Both the position numbers and the translations under genes were made by a program. The notes under the pieces are model-generated. The model was not told the DNA's origin. It saw only the letters and a program-made list of their open reading frames with translations, and searched no databases. Positions 45,193 through 54,881 of a DNA stretch of 64,000 nucleotides are shown here, one piece after another; position 1 is the first letter of the stretch, and the number at the start of each line of letters is the position of its first letter. This DNA is from Chelativorans sp. (GTDB taxonomy: Bacteria > Pseudomonadota > Alphaproteobacteria > Rhizobiales > Rhizobiaceae), in assembly GCF_031180965.1 (NCBI RefSeq), contig NZ_JAPSLH010000016.1, positions 1 to 64,000 on the forward strand, in the 5' to 3' direction.

Positions 45193-45298
45193 CCTGCGAG
45201 GCGCCGGGGCGCCTTGCAAAAGGCAGTTGCATGCGGGCAGCATTCTCATCTACGCCTGCCGGGGGTAGTTTTCGCAACCGGGATAAGGCTTTGAGCCG

Positions 45299-46042
45299 AT
45301 GAAACGGGTGGCGGACAGGAAACGGGACAGCCAGACCTTCAAGGCGCTCCTTGGCGTGCGCGACCTGGTGCTCGGCGGCGGCGTCTCGCCGGGCGAAAGG
45401 CTGTCCGAGGCAAGCCTTGCCGAGCGGCTCGGCATTTCCCGCACGCCGCTGCGGGCGGCCCTTGCGCGGCTGGAGCAGGAAGGGCTGCTGGAGCAGATCC
45501 CCTCCGGCGGCTATGCGGTGCGCAGCTTCACCGTCGCCGATGTGTTCGACGCGATCGAACTACGCGGCGTCATGGAGGGAACGGCAGCAAGGCTCGCCGC
45601 CGAGCGCGGCGTGGCCCCGGCCAAGCTCAAATCCATCAAGCAGCTCATCGCCGAACTCGACAAATGCTTCCGCGAGCGTCCGGAGGACATGCTGTTCGAC
45701 CAGTATGTCGAGCTCAATGCCGAATTCCATACGGCGCTGGCCGGCCTTTCCGGCAGCGAGATGATGCGGCGCGAAGTGGAGCGCGCCACCAAGCTGCCCT
45801 TCGCCTCGCCCAGCGCGTTCCTGGAAAAGCAGGAGGACGTGCTGGCTTTCCGCATGTCGCTGGTGCATGCTCAGCGCCAGCACAGGGAAATCGTCGCAGC
45901 CATCGAAATGCGCGAGGGGGCGAGGGCGGAATCGCTGGCGCGCGAGCACGCCCGCCTGGCGCGCCACAATATCGAGTTCGTCATGGATGAAGACCGCAGC
46001 CTGATCCACCGCGTGCCGGGGCTAGCGCTGGTCTCGGCCTAG
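45299..46042 (+). CDS. GntR-family (FCD) transcriptional regulator
   Basis: A 247-residue regulator with an N-terminal GntR winged HTH (GGVSPGERLSEASLAERLGI, SRTPLRAALARLEQEGLLEQ) and an all-helical FCD ligand domain with metal-binding-type Glu/His residues (ELNAEFHTALAGLSGSEMM, HREIVAAIEMREGARA). It sits between the demethylase and the ABC transporter and is the probable local regulator of the island. The two TGTATACCG sites upstream of the demethylase are plausible targets. Confidence 0.92.
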   Translation: MKRVADRKRDSQTFKALLGVRDLVLGGGVSPGERLSEASLAERLGISRTPLRAALARLEQEGLLEQIPSGGYAVRSFTVADVFDAIELRGVMEGTAARLAAERGVAPAKLKSIKQLIAELDKCFRERPEDMLFDQYVELNAEFHTALAGLSGSEMMRREVERATKLPFASPSAFLEKQEDVLAFRMSLVHAQRQHREIVAAIEMREGARAESLAREHARLARHNIEFVMDEDRSLIHRVPGLALVSA

Positions 46043-46123
46043 ATAATCTGTCATCTCCGGAGCAAAAGCCGGAGCAAAGCAAAAGAGGCGGCGCGAGCCG
46101 CCGCAACCTGAGTGGAGGAAGTC

Positions 46124-47311
46124 GTGATCACCAGAAGAAGCTTCGTCGCCGCATCGGCCGGCCTTGCCATGTCGGCACTGGCCGCAATACCGGGCCATGC
46201 GCAGGAGACGGTCAAGGTCGGGCTCATCCTGCCCATGACGGGTCCCTTCGCCTCGACCGGCCGGCAGGTGGAAGCAGGCGTCCGCACCTACATGGCCATG
46301 CATGGCGACACGGTGGCGGGCAAGAAGATCGAGCTCGTCGTCCGCGATGATGCCAGCACCGCCGACCAGACGCGCCGCATCGCGCAGGAGCTTGTCGTGA
46401 ATGAGGGCGTGAATGTGCTGGGCGGCTTCGGCCTCACGCCGCTTGCGCTCGCGGTGGCGCCGGTAATCAACCAGGCGAAGATCCCAGCGGTGGTCATGGC
46501 CGCGGCCACTTCGTCGATCACCGAGCAGTCCGACTATTATGTCCGCTCGAGCTTCACGCTGCCGCAGGCCTCCGTCCCGGTCGGGACCTGGGCTGCGGAG
46601 AACGGCCTCAAGCGCGTCGTCACCCTGGTGAGCGACTACGGTCCCGGCATCGATGCCGAGACCTGGTTTACGAAGGAATTCACCGCCAAGGGCGGCGAGA
46701 TCGTGGAAGCGGTGCGCGTGCCGCTGCAGAACCCGGATTTCGCGCCCTATCTGCAGCGCGTTCGCGATGCCGACCCGGACGCCATCTTCGTCTTCCTGCC
46801 GTCGGGCGTCGGCTCGCTCTTCATGAAACAGTTCGCCGACCGGGGACTCGCCGAGGCGGGCATCAAGCTGATCGCCACCGGCGACGTCACGGATGACGAC
46901 CTTCTCAACGATATGGGCCAGCCGGCGCTCGGCGCAATCACCGGCCATCACTATTCGGCCGCCCATGACAGTCCGGAGAACAAGGCCTATGTGGAGGCCT
47001 TCAAGTCGGCCCATAACGGCATGCGCCCCAACTTCATGTCGGTCGGCGGCTATGACGGCATGCATCTGATCTATGCCGCGCTAGAAAAGACCGGGGGCGA
47101 TGCCACCGGCGAGGCTCTGATCGAAGCCATGAAGGGCCTGTCCTGGACCAGCCCGCGCGGCCCGATCACCATTGATCCGCAGACGCGCGACATCGTCCAG
47201 AACATCTATATGCGCGAGGTGAAGGAAGCCGACGGCGAACTCTACAATGTCGAGTTCGCGACCTACGAGGCCGTGAAGGATCCGGCGAAGGCCGAGGCTT
47301 CCGGCCAGTAG
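46124..47311 (+). CDS. branched-chain-type ABC transporter substrate-binding protein
   Basis: A 395-residue periplasmic binding protein of the LivJ/Peripla_BP_6 family. Twin-arginine-like signal TRRSFVAASAG; then VKVGLILPMTGPFASTGRQVEAGVR in outline and DDASTADQTRRIAQELV. The GTG at 46124 is preferred over GTG 46112 because GGAGGAA sits 4-5 bases upstream and the signal peptide follows directly. First of the five liv-type genes. This family often binds aromatic acids as well as amino acids. Confidence 0.92.
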   Translation: MITRRSFVAASAGLAMSALAAIPGHAQETVKVGLILPMTGPFASTGRQVEAGVRTYMAMHGDTVAGKKIELVVRDDASTADQTRRIAQELVVNEGVNVLGGFGLTPLALAVAPVINQAKIPAVVMAAATSSITEQSDYYVRSSFTLPQASVPVGTWAAENGLKRVVTLVSDYGPGIDAETWFTKEFTAKGGEIVEAVRVPLQNPDFAPYLQRVRDADPDAIFVFLPSGVGSLFMKQFADRGLAEAGIKLIATGDVTDDDLLNDMGQPALGAITGHHYSAAHDSPENKAYVEAFKSAHNGMRPNFMSVGGYDGMHLIYAALEKTGGDATGEALIEAMKGLSWTSPRGPITIDPQTRDIVQNIYMREVKEADGELYNVEFATYEAVKDPAKAEASGQ

Positions 47312-47382
47312 CAAACCGTGCCATCAATGGCGGCGGGGAGGGAACTTCCCGCCGCTTTCCATTGCAAGGACCCAGCGGTCTC

Positions 47383-48243
47383 ATGCTGACCATCCTGTTC
47401 GACGGCGTCGCCTATGGAATGCTGCTGTTCATCATCGCCGTGGGCCTTGCCATCACCCTCGGCCTGATGAACTTCATCAACCTCGCCCATGGCGCCTTCG
47501 CCATGGCCGGCGGCTACATCACCGTCGTGCTGATGAACCGCTACGGCGTCTCCTTCTATCTTTGCCTGCCGATCGCCTTCCTGGTCGTCGCCGCGCTGGG
47601 CGCGCTTCTGGAGGGCACGCTCTATCGCCGGCTCTATTCCGCTCCCCATCTCGACCAGGTGCTCTTCTCGGTTGGGCTCGTCTTCATGTCGGTCGCTGCG
47701 GTGCACTATCTGATGGGGGGCCAGCAGCAGCTCATCCACCTGCCGCCGGAGCTAAACGGCCGGACGGAGATCTTCGGCATCGGCGTCGGGCGCTACCGGC
47801 TGTTCATCACCGCCGTCTGCGCCGTCCTCGTGGTCGCGCTCCAGCTCGTGCTGGCGAAGACCCGCTTCGGCAGCCAGCTGCGCGCCGCCGTCGATGACGG
47901 GCGGGTCGCGCGCGGGCTCGGCATCAATGTCTCCGCCGTGTTCGCGCTCACTTTCGCCTTCGGCTCCGGCCTTGCCGGGCTGGGCGGCGCCATGGGCGCC
48001 GAGATCCTCGGCCTCGATCCCAACTTCCCGCTCAAATTCATGGTCTATTTCCTGATCGTGGTGACGGTGGGCGGCACCTCGTCAATGACCGGCCCCTTCC
48101 TCGCCGCCCTTCTCCTCGGCATCGCTGACGTCGCCGGAAAATACTATTTCCCGCAGATCGGCGCCTTCGTCATCTATGGGGTAATGGTGATCATGCTGGT
48201 CCTGCGCCCGCATGGGCTGTTTTCGCGCGAGGGCGCGCGATGA
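47383..48243 (+). CDS. branched-chain-type ABC transporter permease (LivH type)
   Basis: A 286-residue inner-membrane permease with the start MLTILFDGVAYGMLLFIIAV and GLMNFINLAHGAFAMAGGY, typical of LivH. It has about eight membrane segments. It overlaps the next permease by 4 bp. Confidence 0.93.
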   Translation: MLTILFDGVAYGMLLFIIAVGLAITLGLMNFINLAHGAFAMAGGYITVVLMNRYGVSFYLCLPIAFLVVAALGALLEGTLYRRLYSAPHLDQVLFSVGLVFMSVAAVHYLMGGQQQLIHLPPELNGRTEIFGIGVGRYRLFITAVCAVLVVALQLVLAKTRFGSQLRAAVDDGRVARGLGINVSAVFALTFAFGSGLAGLGGAMGAEILGLDPNFPLKFMVYFLIVVTVGGTSSMTGPFLAALLLGIADVAGKYYFPQIGAFVIYGVMVIMLVLRPHGLFSREGAR

Positions 48244-49310
48244 CGGCGGTCAGCGAAAGCCAGGAGGCGGTCTCCGCGGCCGCTCCGGAGCATCTGGCCG
48301 CGGCACAGCTTCGCCGGCGCAGTGCATGGCGAGCCTATGAGCTGGTGCTGTGGCTCGTCGCCGTGGCGCTGATCTTCCTCCTGCCGTCCAAGGCGCTGCT
48401 CCTGACGGAGATCGCCATCGTCGCGCTCTTTGCCGTCTCACTCGATCTCATCCTTGGCTATGCCGGCATCGTCTCGCTCGGGCACGGGGCCTTTTTCGGC
48501 CTTGGCGCCTATGTGGCCGGCCTCTTTGCCCGGCACTACTTCACCGAACCCGTCACCGGGCTTCTCGTGGCGGGTCTTGCGAGCGGCATCTTCGGCTTTG
48601 CGGCGAGCTTCCTCGTCCTGCGCGGCTCCGATCTCACGCGCCTGATGACGACGCTCGGCATCGCCCTGATGCTGGCGGAGCTCGCCAACCAGATGGCCTG
48701 GCTCACCGGCGGCGCCGACGGGCTCGGCGGCTTCACCATCGGGCCGATCCTCGGTCTGTTCGAGTTCGATCTGTGGGGCCGGACCGGCTATATCTATTCG
48801 CTTGCCGTCCTCTTCCTGGCGATGCTGATCGCGCGGCGGCTGGTCCACGCGCCTTTCGGCCTCTCGCTCAAGGCCATCAAGGCCAATCGCGTGCGCGCCG
48901 CCATGGTGGGCGTGCCGGCGAATAGCCGCATCGTCGTCATCTACACGATCGCCGCCGTCTATGCCGGCTTTGCGGGCGCGCTCTTGACCCAGACGACCAG
49001 TTTTGTCTCGCCGGACGTCCTTGCCTTCCACCGCTCCGCCGACGTGCTCCTGGTGCTCGTGATCGGCGGCGTCGGCTACCTCTATGGCGGCATCATCGGC
49101 GCGATCGTCTTCACGCTGCTGCGCGACTGGCTGTCGGTCATCACGCCGCAATACTGGATGTTCTGGATCGGCCTCGTGCTGGTGGTCATCGTCCTCATCG
49201 GGCGCGAGAACCTTGCCCGCTGGCACACGTTCCTGCCCGCGCCGGTGCAGCGCGTTTTCAAGCGCGCCGCGAGCTGGCGGCCCGGCGTGAAGCTCGGGGG
49301 CGGCGGATGA
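48240..49310 (+). CDS. branched-chain-type ABC transporter permease (LivM type)
   Basis: A 356-residue permease with DLILGYAGIVSLGHGAFFGL and RLVHAPFGLSLKAIKANRVRA, both LivM hallmarks. A 35-residue hydrophilic N-terminus precedes the first membrane segment. It overlaps both neighbours by 4 bp. Confidence 0.93.
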   Translation: MTAVSESQEAVSAAAPEHLAAAQLRRRSAWRAYELVLWLVAVALIFLLPSKALLLTEIAIVALFAVSLDLILGYAGIVSLGHGAFFGLGAYVAGLFARHYFTEPVTGLLVAGLASGIFGFAASFLVLRGSDLTRLMTTLGIALMLAELANQMAWLTGGADGLGGFTIGPILGLFEFDLWGRTGYIYSLAVLFLAMLIARRLVHAPFGLSLKAIKANRVRAAMVGVPANSRIVVIYTIAAVYAGFAGALLTQTTSFVSPDVLAFHRSADVLLVLVIGGVGYLYGGIIGAIVFTLLRDWLSVITPQYWMFWIGLVLVVIVLIGRENLARWHTFLPAPVQRVFKRAASWRPGVKLGGGG

Positions 49311-50049
49311 GCACCGTTCTTGAGACACGCAACCTGGTCAAGCGCTTCGGCGGCTTCGTGGCGACGGATAATGTCTCGCTCACCGTGCAGCGCGGAGCGC
49401 GGCACGCGCTGATCGGGCCGAACGGCGCGGGCAAGACAACGCTGATCAATCTCCTCACCGGCTCGCTCAAGCCGACATCGGGCCGCGTGGTCCTGGAAGG
49501 GGAGGACATTACGGGCCTGCCCGTCCATCGGCGCGTGAGCCGCGGCCTTGCGCGCACCTTCCAGGTGAACCAGCTCTTCCCCGACTTCACTCCGCTGGAA
49601 TCGGTGGTGCTGGCCATCAACGAGCGTGAGAGGCTCGGCGCTTCCGCCTGGGCCCCGCTTGCCGCCCACGCCGAGGCCGTGGACGAGGCAGCCGGGCTTC
49701 TTGAAAGATTCGGCCTGACGGACGTCATGGGCGAGCGCACCTCGCACCTGCCCTATGGCAAGCAGCGGCTGCTCGAGATCGCGCTCGCCTTTGCGGCCAA
49801 GCCTCGCGTCCTCCTCCTCGACGAGCCGGCGGCCGGCGTGCCGGAGGAAGAGCGCCACGAGGTGCTCGCCATCGTCCGCGCCCTGCCGGCGGAGGTGACG
49901 GTGATCCTCATCGAGCACGATATGGACTTGGTCTTCTCCTTCGCCGACCGCATCTCGGTGCTCGTCGCCGGCGCGCTCTTCACGGAAGGCACGGTGGCCG
50001 AGATCGCCGCCGACCCGCGCGTGAAGGCCATCTATCTCGGGGAGGACGC

Positions 50050-50053
<4 letters not shown>
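49307..50053 (+). CDS. branched-chain-type ABC transporter ATPase (LivG type)
   Basis: A 248-residue ATPase: Walker A GPNGAGKTT, the LivG-type RGLARTFQVNQLFPDFT, a shortened signature region HLPYGKQRLLEIALAFA and Walker B VLLLDEPAAGVPEEE. In place of LSGGQ it reads LPYGKQ, which is normal for this subfamily. It overlaps LivF by 4 bp. Confidence 0.94.
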
Positions 50054-50778
<725 letters not shown>

Positions 50779-50823
50779 GGATCGCGCACCGTCGCGCCGT
50801 CCTGCCAGATTGGAGCTGCCCGC

Positions 50824-52038
50824 ATGAAGATCACCGACATAAGAACCTTCGTGGTGGGAAACCCGCCGCCGCAGGCCGGCGGGCGCTACTTCATATTCGT
50901 GAAGCTCACGACGAATGGCGGCGTGGTCGGCTATGGCGAGGCCTATAGTGCGAGCTTCGGGCCGAAGGTCACTGCAGCCATGATCGAGGATGTGGCCGAG
51001 CGCTACCTGATCGGCCGCGATCCGCACGACATCGAGAGCTTCTTCCGCCGCGCATACTCTTCCGGCTTCACGCAGCGTCCGGACATTGCCATGATGGGCT
51101 GTGTCTCGGCGCTCGAAACGGCCTGCTGGGACATCATCGGCAAGGAAGCGGGAAAACCGGTCTACAAGCTGCTGGGCGGGCAGGTGCACGAGGCGCTGCG
51201 CTCCTACACCTATCTTTACCCGGACAGCGGAAGCGTCTATCCGGGCGAGGCGGAGAACGCCGAGCGGAACGTCTATAACGATCCCGATCTGGCGGCGGCT
51301 GCCGCCACGGCCTGCGTCCGCCAGGGCTTCACGGCTGTGAAGTTCGATCCCGCCGGCCCTTATACGGCCTTCGATGGGCATCAGCCGCGCCTCCAGGATA
51401 TCGACCTTTCGGTCCGGATGGTGAAGGCCGTGCGCGAGGCGGTCGGCACCTCCGCGGACATCCTTTTCGGAACGCACGGGCAGTTCACGGCGGCGGGCGC
51501 GCTGCGCATGGCAAAGGCAATCGAGCCCTATGATCCGCTCTGGTTCGAGGAGCCGGTGCCGCCCGACATGCCCGAAGTCATGGCCGAGGTCGCGCGGGGC
51601 ACGTCGATCCCCATCGCCACCGGAGAGCGGCTCGCCACGAAGTGGGAGTTCGCCCGCGTCATCGATCATCGCGCGGCGGCGGTCCTACAGCCCAATCTCG
51701 GCCGTTCCGGCGGCATTCTCGAGACCAAGAAGATCGCCGCCATGGCCGAGGCGCATCACGTCCAGATCGCGCCGCACTGTTATTGCGGGCCGATCGTCGC
51801 GGCGGCCAATATCCAGCTCGCCGTCACCCTGCCCAATTTCCTGATCCTGGAATCGATCAAGACCTGGGACGGCTTTCACGCCAAGCTTTTGAAGAAGAAG
51901 ATCGAGTGGCAGGACGGCTATGTGATCCCGTCCAAGGAGCCGGGGCTCGGGGTCGAACTCGACGAAGCGGTGGCGGAAGCCCATCCTTGGGAAGGAGACA
52001 AGCTGCATCTGGAGATGGCGCCCGACCCGCTGCTCTAG
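50824..52038 (+). CDS. enolase-superfamily (mandelate racemase/sugar-acid dehydratase-like) protein
   Basis: A 404-residue TIM-barrel protein closest to the ManD/GalD dehydratase subgroup. By spacing to Novosphingobium ManD (metal ligands 210, 236, 262; His 212 and 312), the equivalents are Gly216, Glu242, Glu268, His218 and His318, all at a constant +6. So the first metal ligand, normally Asp, is Gly in LFGTHGQ, while the other ligands and both histidines remain. Lys173 (AVKFDPAGP) is on the second strand. It is downstream of the transporter and probably transforms the imported acid. Confidence 0.85.
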   Translation: MKITDIRTFVVGNPPPQAGGRYFIFVKLTTNGGVVGYGEAYSASFGPKVTAAMIEDVAERYLIGRDPHDIESFFRRAYSSGFTQRPDIAMMGCVSALETACWDIIGKEAGKPVYKLLGGQVHEALRSYTYLYPDSGSVYPGEAENAERNVYNDPDLAAAAATACVRQGFTAVKFDPAGPYTAFDGHQPRLQDIDLSVRMVKAVREAVGTSADILFGTHGQFTAAGALRMAKAIEPYDPLWFEEPVPPDMPEVMAEVARGTSIPIATGERLATKWEFARVIDHRAAAVLQPNLGRSGGILETKKIAAMAEAHHVQIAPHCYCGPIVAAANIQLAVTLPNFLILESIKTWDGFHAKLLKKKIEWQDGYVIPSKEPGLGVELDEAVAEAHPWEGDKLHLEMAPDPLL

Positions 52039-52064
52039 GCCAGCGCTCGCTGAGCGCTGCGGCC

Positions 52065-52916
52065 TTACCGGCCCGCCGCACTGCGGAAGCCGGCGGCAAG
52101 CACCCGGAAAGCCTCGACCGCGCGCGGTTCGCTGACGCGCGAATAGAGCACCACCTTGGTGCGCGGCAGGGGCGGGAGGCTGAGCTTAGCCGCGACGTCG
52201 ATACAGCCGGGCGGGGCGACGCGCCGGGCGAAGGCCCCCACGGCAAGGCCCGCCGAAACGGCGGCCGATACCGCGCTCACACCGCCACCGACAAAAGCCT
52301 CGCGCCACGGCTGGCCGGCAGCCTCCAGGGCGCGCACCGCAATGGCCCTAATGCCGCAGGGCGATGCGAGATTGGCGAGAGGCAAGGGCTCGCCCGCGCG
52401 CTTGTGAAAAGAGGCGGCGGCGAACCAGGACAGTTCGTCCTCCGCCAAAGTTTCCCCGTCGCGACTGCTCCGCTCCTGGCGGACGATCACGCCGTCGAAC
52501 CTTCCCTGATCGTGGGCTTCGATGAGCTGCTGCGAAAAGCCGATGCTGAGGTCCAGCGCGAGCGACGGGTCGGCCTGGCTGAGCCGCGCCAGCAGCATGG
52601 GCAACTCGCTCCCGAGCACGTGGTCGCTGATGCCAATGCGAAGCCGCGCTGCCGATCCCGGTGCGCCCGACAGCGCCCGCTCGTTCGCCTCGAGTAACGC
52701 CCTCGCATGTTCGAGGAATGCCTCGCCCTCCGCCGTGAGGCGGACCGACCGGGGCGTGCGCTCGACCAGCCGCCGGCCGAGCGAGGCCTCCAGCCTTTTC
52801 AGCTTCAGGCTCACCGCCGACTGTGTCGTGCCCGTCGCCTCCGCCACCCGCGTGAAGTTCAACAGCGACGCCAGGAGGGCGAATGTCTGAACGGCATCAA
52901 GGTCGAGCGTCTGCAT
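52065..52916 (-). CDS. LysR-family transcriptional regulator
   Basis: A 283-residue regulator with an N-terminal HTH (LDAVQTFALLASLLNFTRVA, TQSAVSLKLKRLEASLGRRL) and a LysR substrate domain. It is divergent from the tautomerase gene across 107 bp, the classic arrangement for a LysR regulator and its target. It is convergent with the enolase gene (26-bp gap). Confidence 0.92.
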   Translation of the reverse strand: MQTLDLDAVQTFALLASLLNFTRVAEATGTTQSAVSLKLKRLEASLGRRLVERTPRSVRLTAEGEAFLEHARALLEANERALSGAPGSAARLRIGISDHVLGSELPMLLARLSQADPSLALDLSIGFSQQLIEAHDQGRFDGVIVRQERSSRDGETLAEDELSWFAAASFHKRAGEPLPLANLASPCGIRAIAVRALEAAGQPWREAFVGGGVSAVSAAVSAGLAVGAFARRVAPPGCIDVAAKLSLPPLPRTKVVLYSRVSEPRAVEAFRVLAAGFRSAAGR

Positions 52917-53023
52917 AGCTCCGACTATGACATTTCTTTATGGCTGAAATCAAGAACCACAAGTTTTCTAGATTGCTGATCGGGGGTAGCCTCCGGCTCA
53001 TCATTCACCCGATGGAGCACACA

Positions 53024-53455
53024 ATGCCCTTGATCACCGTTCAATACGCCACCCCGCAGCCCGCTCGGGCGAAGGCCGAAGCCATCGCCAAGGCAGTCAA
53101 CCAGCTTTCCGCGGAGGTCCTGCGCAAGGACCCGAACGTGACCGCGATCATTACGGAGGAGGTTAAACCTAGCCACTGGTTCGTCGCCGACCGGACGCTG
53201 GCGCAGCACGGTCTGGCGAGCTTCTGGATCGACATCCGCATAGTCGAGGGGACCAACACACGCGAGGAGAAGGCGGCGTTCGTGGCGGCCGCCTTCGCCA
53301 GGATGCAAGAGCTGCTCGGTCCGCTTCACGGCGAAAGCTATGTCCATGTGAACGAGGTGCGCGGCGACGCCTACGGCTATGGCGGCGTCACCCAGAACGA
53401 GCGCTACATAGCGGGCAGGCTGAAGGCGTTGGGGAAGGCGGCGCTCGAGGGGTAG
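53024..53455 (+). CDS. tautomerase-superfamily protein
   Basis: A 143-residue protein starting MPLITVQYATPQ, so processing of Met would expose catalytic Pro1, as in 4-oxalocrotonate tautomerase. The fold is a fused two-domain form (about twice a 62-residue unit), with VTAIITEEV and VNEVRGDAYGYGG. ATG 53024 is chosen over the frame from 52940 because it places Pro at position 2. It is the probable target of the divergent LysR gene. Confidence 0.82.
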   Translation: MPLITVQYATPQPARAKAEAIAKAVNQLSAEVLRKDPNVTAIITEEVKPSHWFVADRTLAQHGLASFWIDIRIVEGTNTREEKAAFVAAAFARMQELLGPLHGESYVHVNEVRGDAYGYGGVTQNERYIAGRLKALGKAALEG

Positions 53456-53509
53456 GGAGCGCTTTGCCTAAAAGGGCAGCATGGAGAGCGCGCAACCCTC
53501 TCGCGGTTC

Positions 53510-53535
53510 TTCGCCTGCCGGTGCCCGCAGGCGAA
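53510..53535. other. 9-bp stem hairpin between convergent genes
   Basis: TTCGCCTGC (53510-53518) pairs with GCAGGCGAA (53527-53535). It sits between the convergent tautomerase and MetE-like genes and may be a bidirectional terminator, though no T-run follows on either strand. Confidence 0.4.
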
Positions 53536-53585
53536 GCGGGGGGCACGACAGAGCGCCACCTAACGCGCTTTGCTTCAGCGCCGCG

Positions 53586-54707
53586 TCACACCTCGCCCCA
53601 GATCGCCTCGGCGGTCTTGATCACCAGTTCCAGCTTCCGCTTCTGGTCATCCTCGGTGATCTTGTTGCCCTCCTCGGTGGAGGCGAAGCCGCATTGCGGG
53701 GCGATGCCCAGCTGGTCGAGATCGGCATATTTGCCCGCGGCCTCGAATTTCCGCTTGAGGTCGTCGAGCGATTCCAGGTCCGGCACCTTGGTGGTGATGA
53801 AGCCCGGCAGAACGCGCTTCTTGCCCTTGGGCAACAGGCGCAGCGGCTCGAGCCCGCCGGCCCGCTCCGTGTCATACTCCATGAAGTAGATGTCGACGTC
53901 GATCTTGTTGAAGATCGCATCGGCCGCGGGGTCGTAGGCGCCCTCCGCCACCCAGGCGGACTTGAAGTTGCCGCGACACATATGCATGCCGATCACCAGG
54001 TCGTCGGGCCGGTCCTTGATGGATTCCTGCATCATCCATGCGTATTTCTCGATCAGCCAGTCCGGATCGAGGCCCTCGGCGCGCTTGTGCTCGCGGATCT
54101 TCGGATCGCAGAGATAGGCGAAGAAGATGTCGTCCATCTGCAGGTAGCGGCAGCCCGCCTCGTAGAACTTGCGCACGGCCTTGGCATAAGTGCGGGCAAG
54201 GTCGGCGAAGAGCACTTCCAGGTCCTGGTATTCCTTCGGGTGGATGTCGGCGGCCGCGGTGCGGAAATGGCAGCAGCTCGGGCCCGGAATGGAGATCTTC
54301 GGCATGACCCTCGTCACCGATGCGAGGTACCGGAAATGGTCCAGCATCGGGTGATCATCCGGAAAATCCAGGCGGCCGGTGATCGTCGGGACGACCGGGC
54401 GCAGGGTGACGCCCTTGAACTGGACGCCCTTCTCGGGCTCGCGCTCGACGAGCTCGAAGCCGTCCAGCGCGCCCATGAAGTCATAGTGCCAGAAGGAACG
54501 GCGCAGCTCGCCGTCGGTGACGACGTTGAACCCGATATTCTGCTGCATCTTCACGATGTCCGTGACGGCGGCATCCTCGACCTCTTTGAGCTCTTCCGCC
54601 GAGATCGACTTGTCCTCGTAGAACTTCTTGCGCGCCTCCTTGACCGGAACGGGCCGCAGCAGGGAGCCGACATGGTCGGCGCGGAAAGGCGGGGTGGGTG
54701 TCGTCAT
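53586..54707 (-). CDS. MetE C-terminal-like cobalamin-independent methyltransferase
   Basis: A 373-residue protein of the MetE catalytic (C-terminal) domain family. Zinc-site residues appear in GMHMCRGN and APQCGFAS, with the folate/homocysteine barrel segments FRADHVGSLLRPVPVKEA and VTDGELRRSFW. It lacks the N-terminal half of MetE. In this island it could accept the methyl group of 5-methyl-THF made by the LigM-like demethylase; this is inferred. It is divergent from the FAH-family gene. Confidence 0.85.
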   Translation of the reverse strand: MTTPTPPFRADHVGSLLRPVPVKEARKKFYEDKSISAEELKEVEDAAVTDIVKMQQNIGFNVVTDGELRRSFWHYDFMGALDGFELVEREPEKGVQFKGVTLRPVVPTITGRLDFPDDHPMLDHFRYLASVTRVMPKISIPGPSCCHFRTAAADIHPKEYQDLEVLFADLARTYAKAVRKFYEAGCRYLQMDDIFFAYLCDPKIREHKRAEGLDPDWLIEKYAWMMQESIKDRPDDLVIGMHMCRGNFKSAWVAEGAYDPAADAIFNKIDVDIYFMEYDTERAGGLEPLRLLPKGKKRVLPGFITTKVPDLESLDDLKRKFEAAGKYADLDQLGIAPQCGFASTEEGNKITEDDQKRKLELVIKTAEAIWGEV

Positions 54708-54881
54708 GGTGTCCTCGATCTAGGCTGAGGGGCGGACGAGTCCGCAGGAATGCTTTCCTGTTTAAACCGTTTGGCGGCTGGTGCAAGGATTCCGGCGGGC
54801 GATTTGCGCAGGCGGCGGGTCTTTCCCTCGCGTCCCAAGGGCGCTACTCGTCAGCTTTCGGGATTGGTTCGGGAGGCGGCG

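Noticed and set aside
45197-45218. GCGAGGCGCC-GG-GGCGCCTTGC hairpin as a second terminator
   Set aside because: No T-run on either strand; may be structural only.
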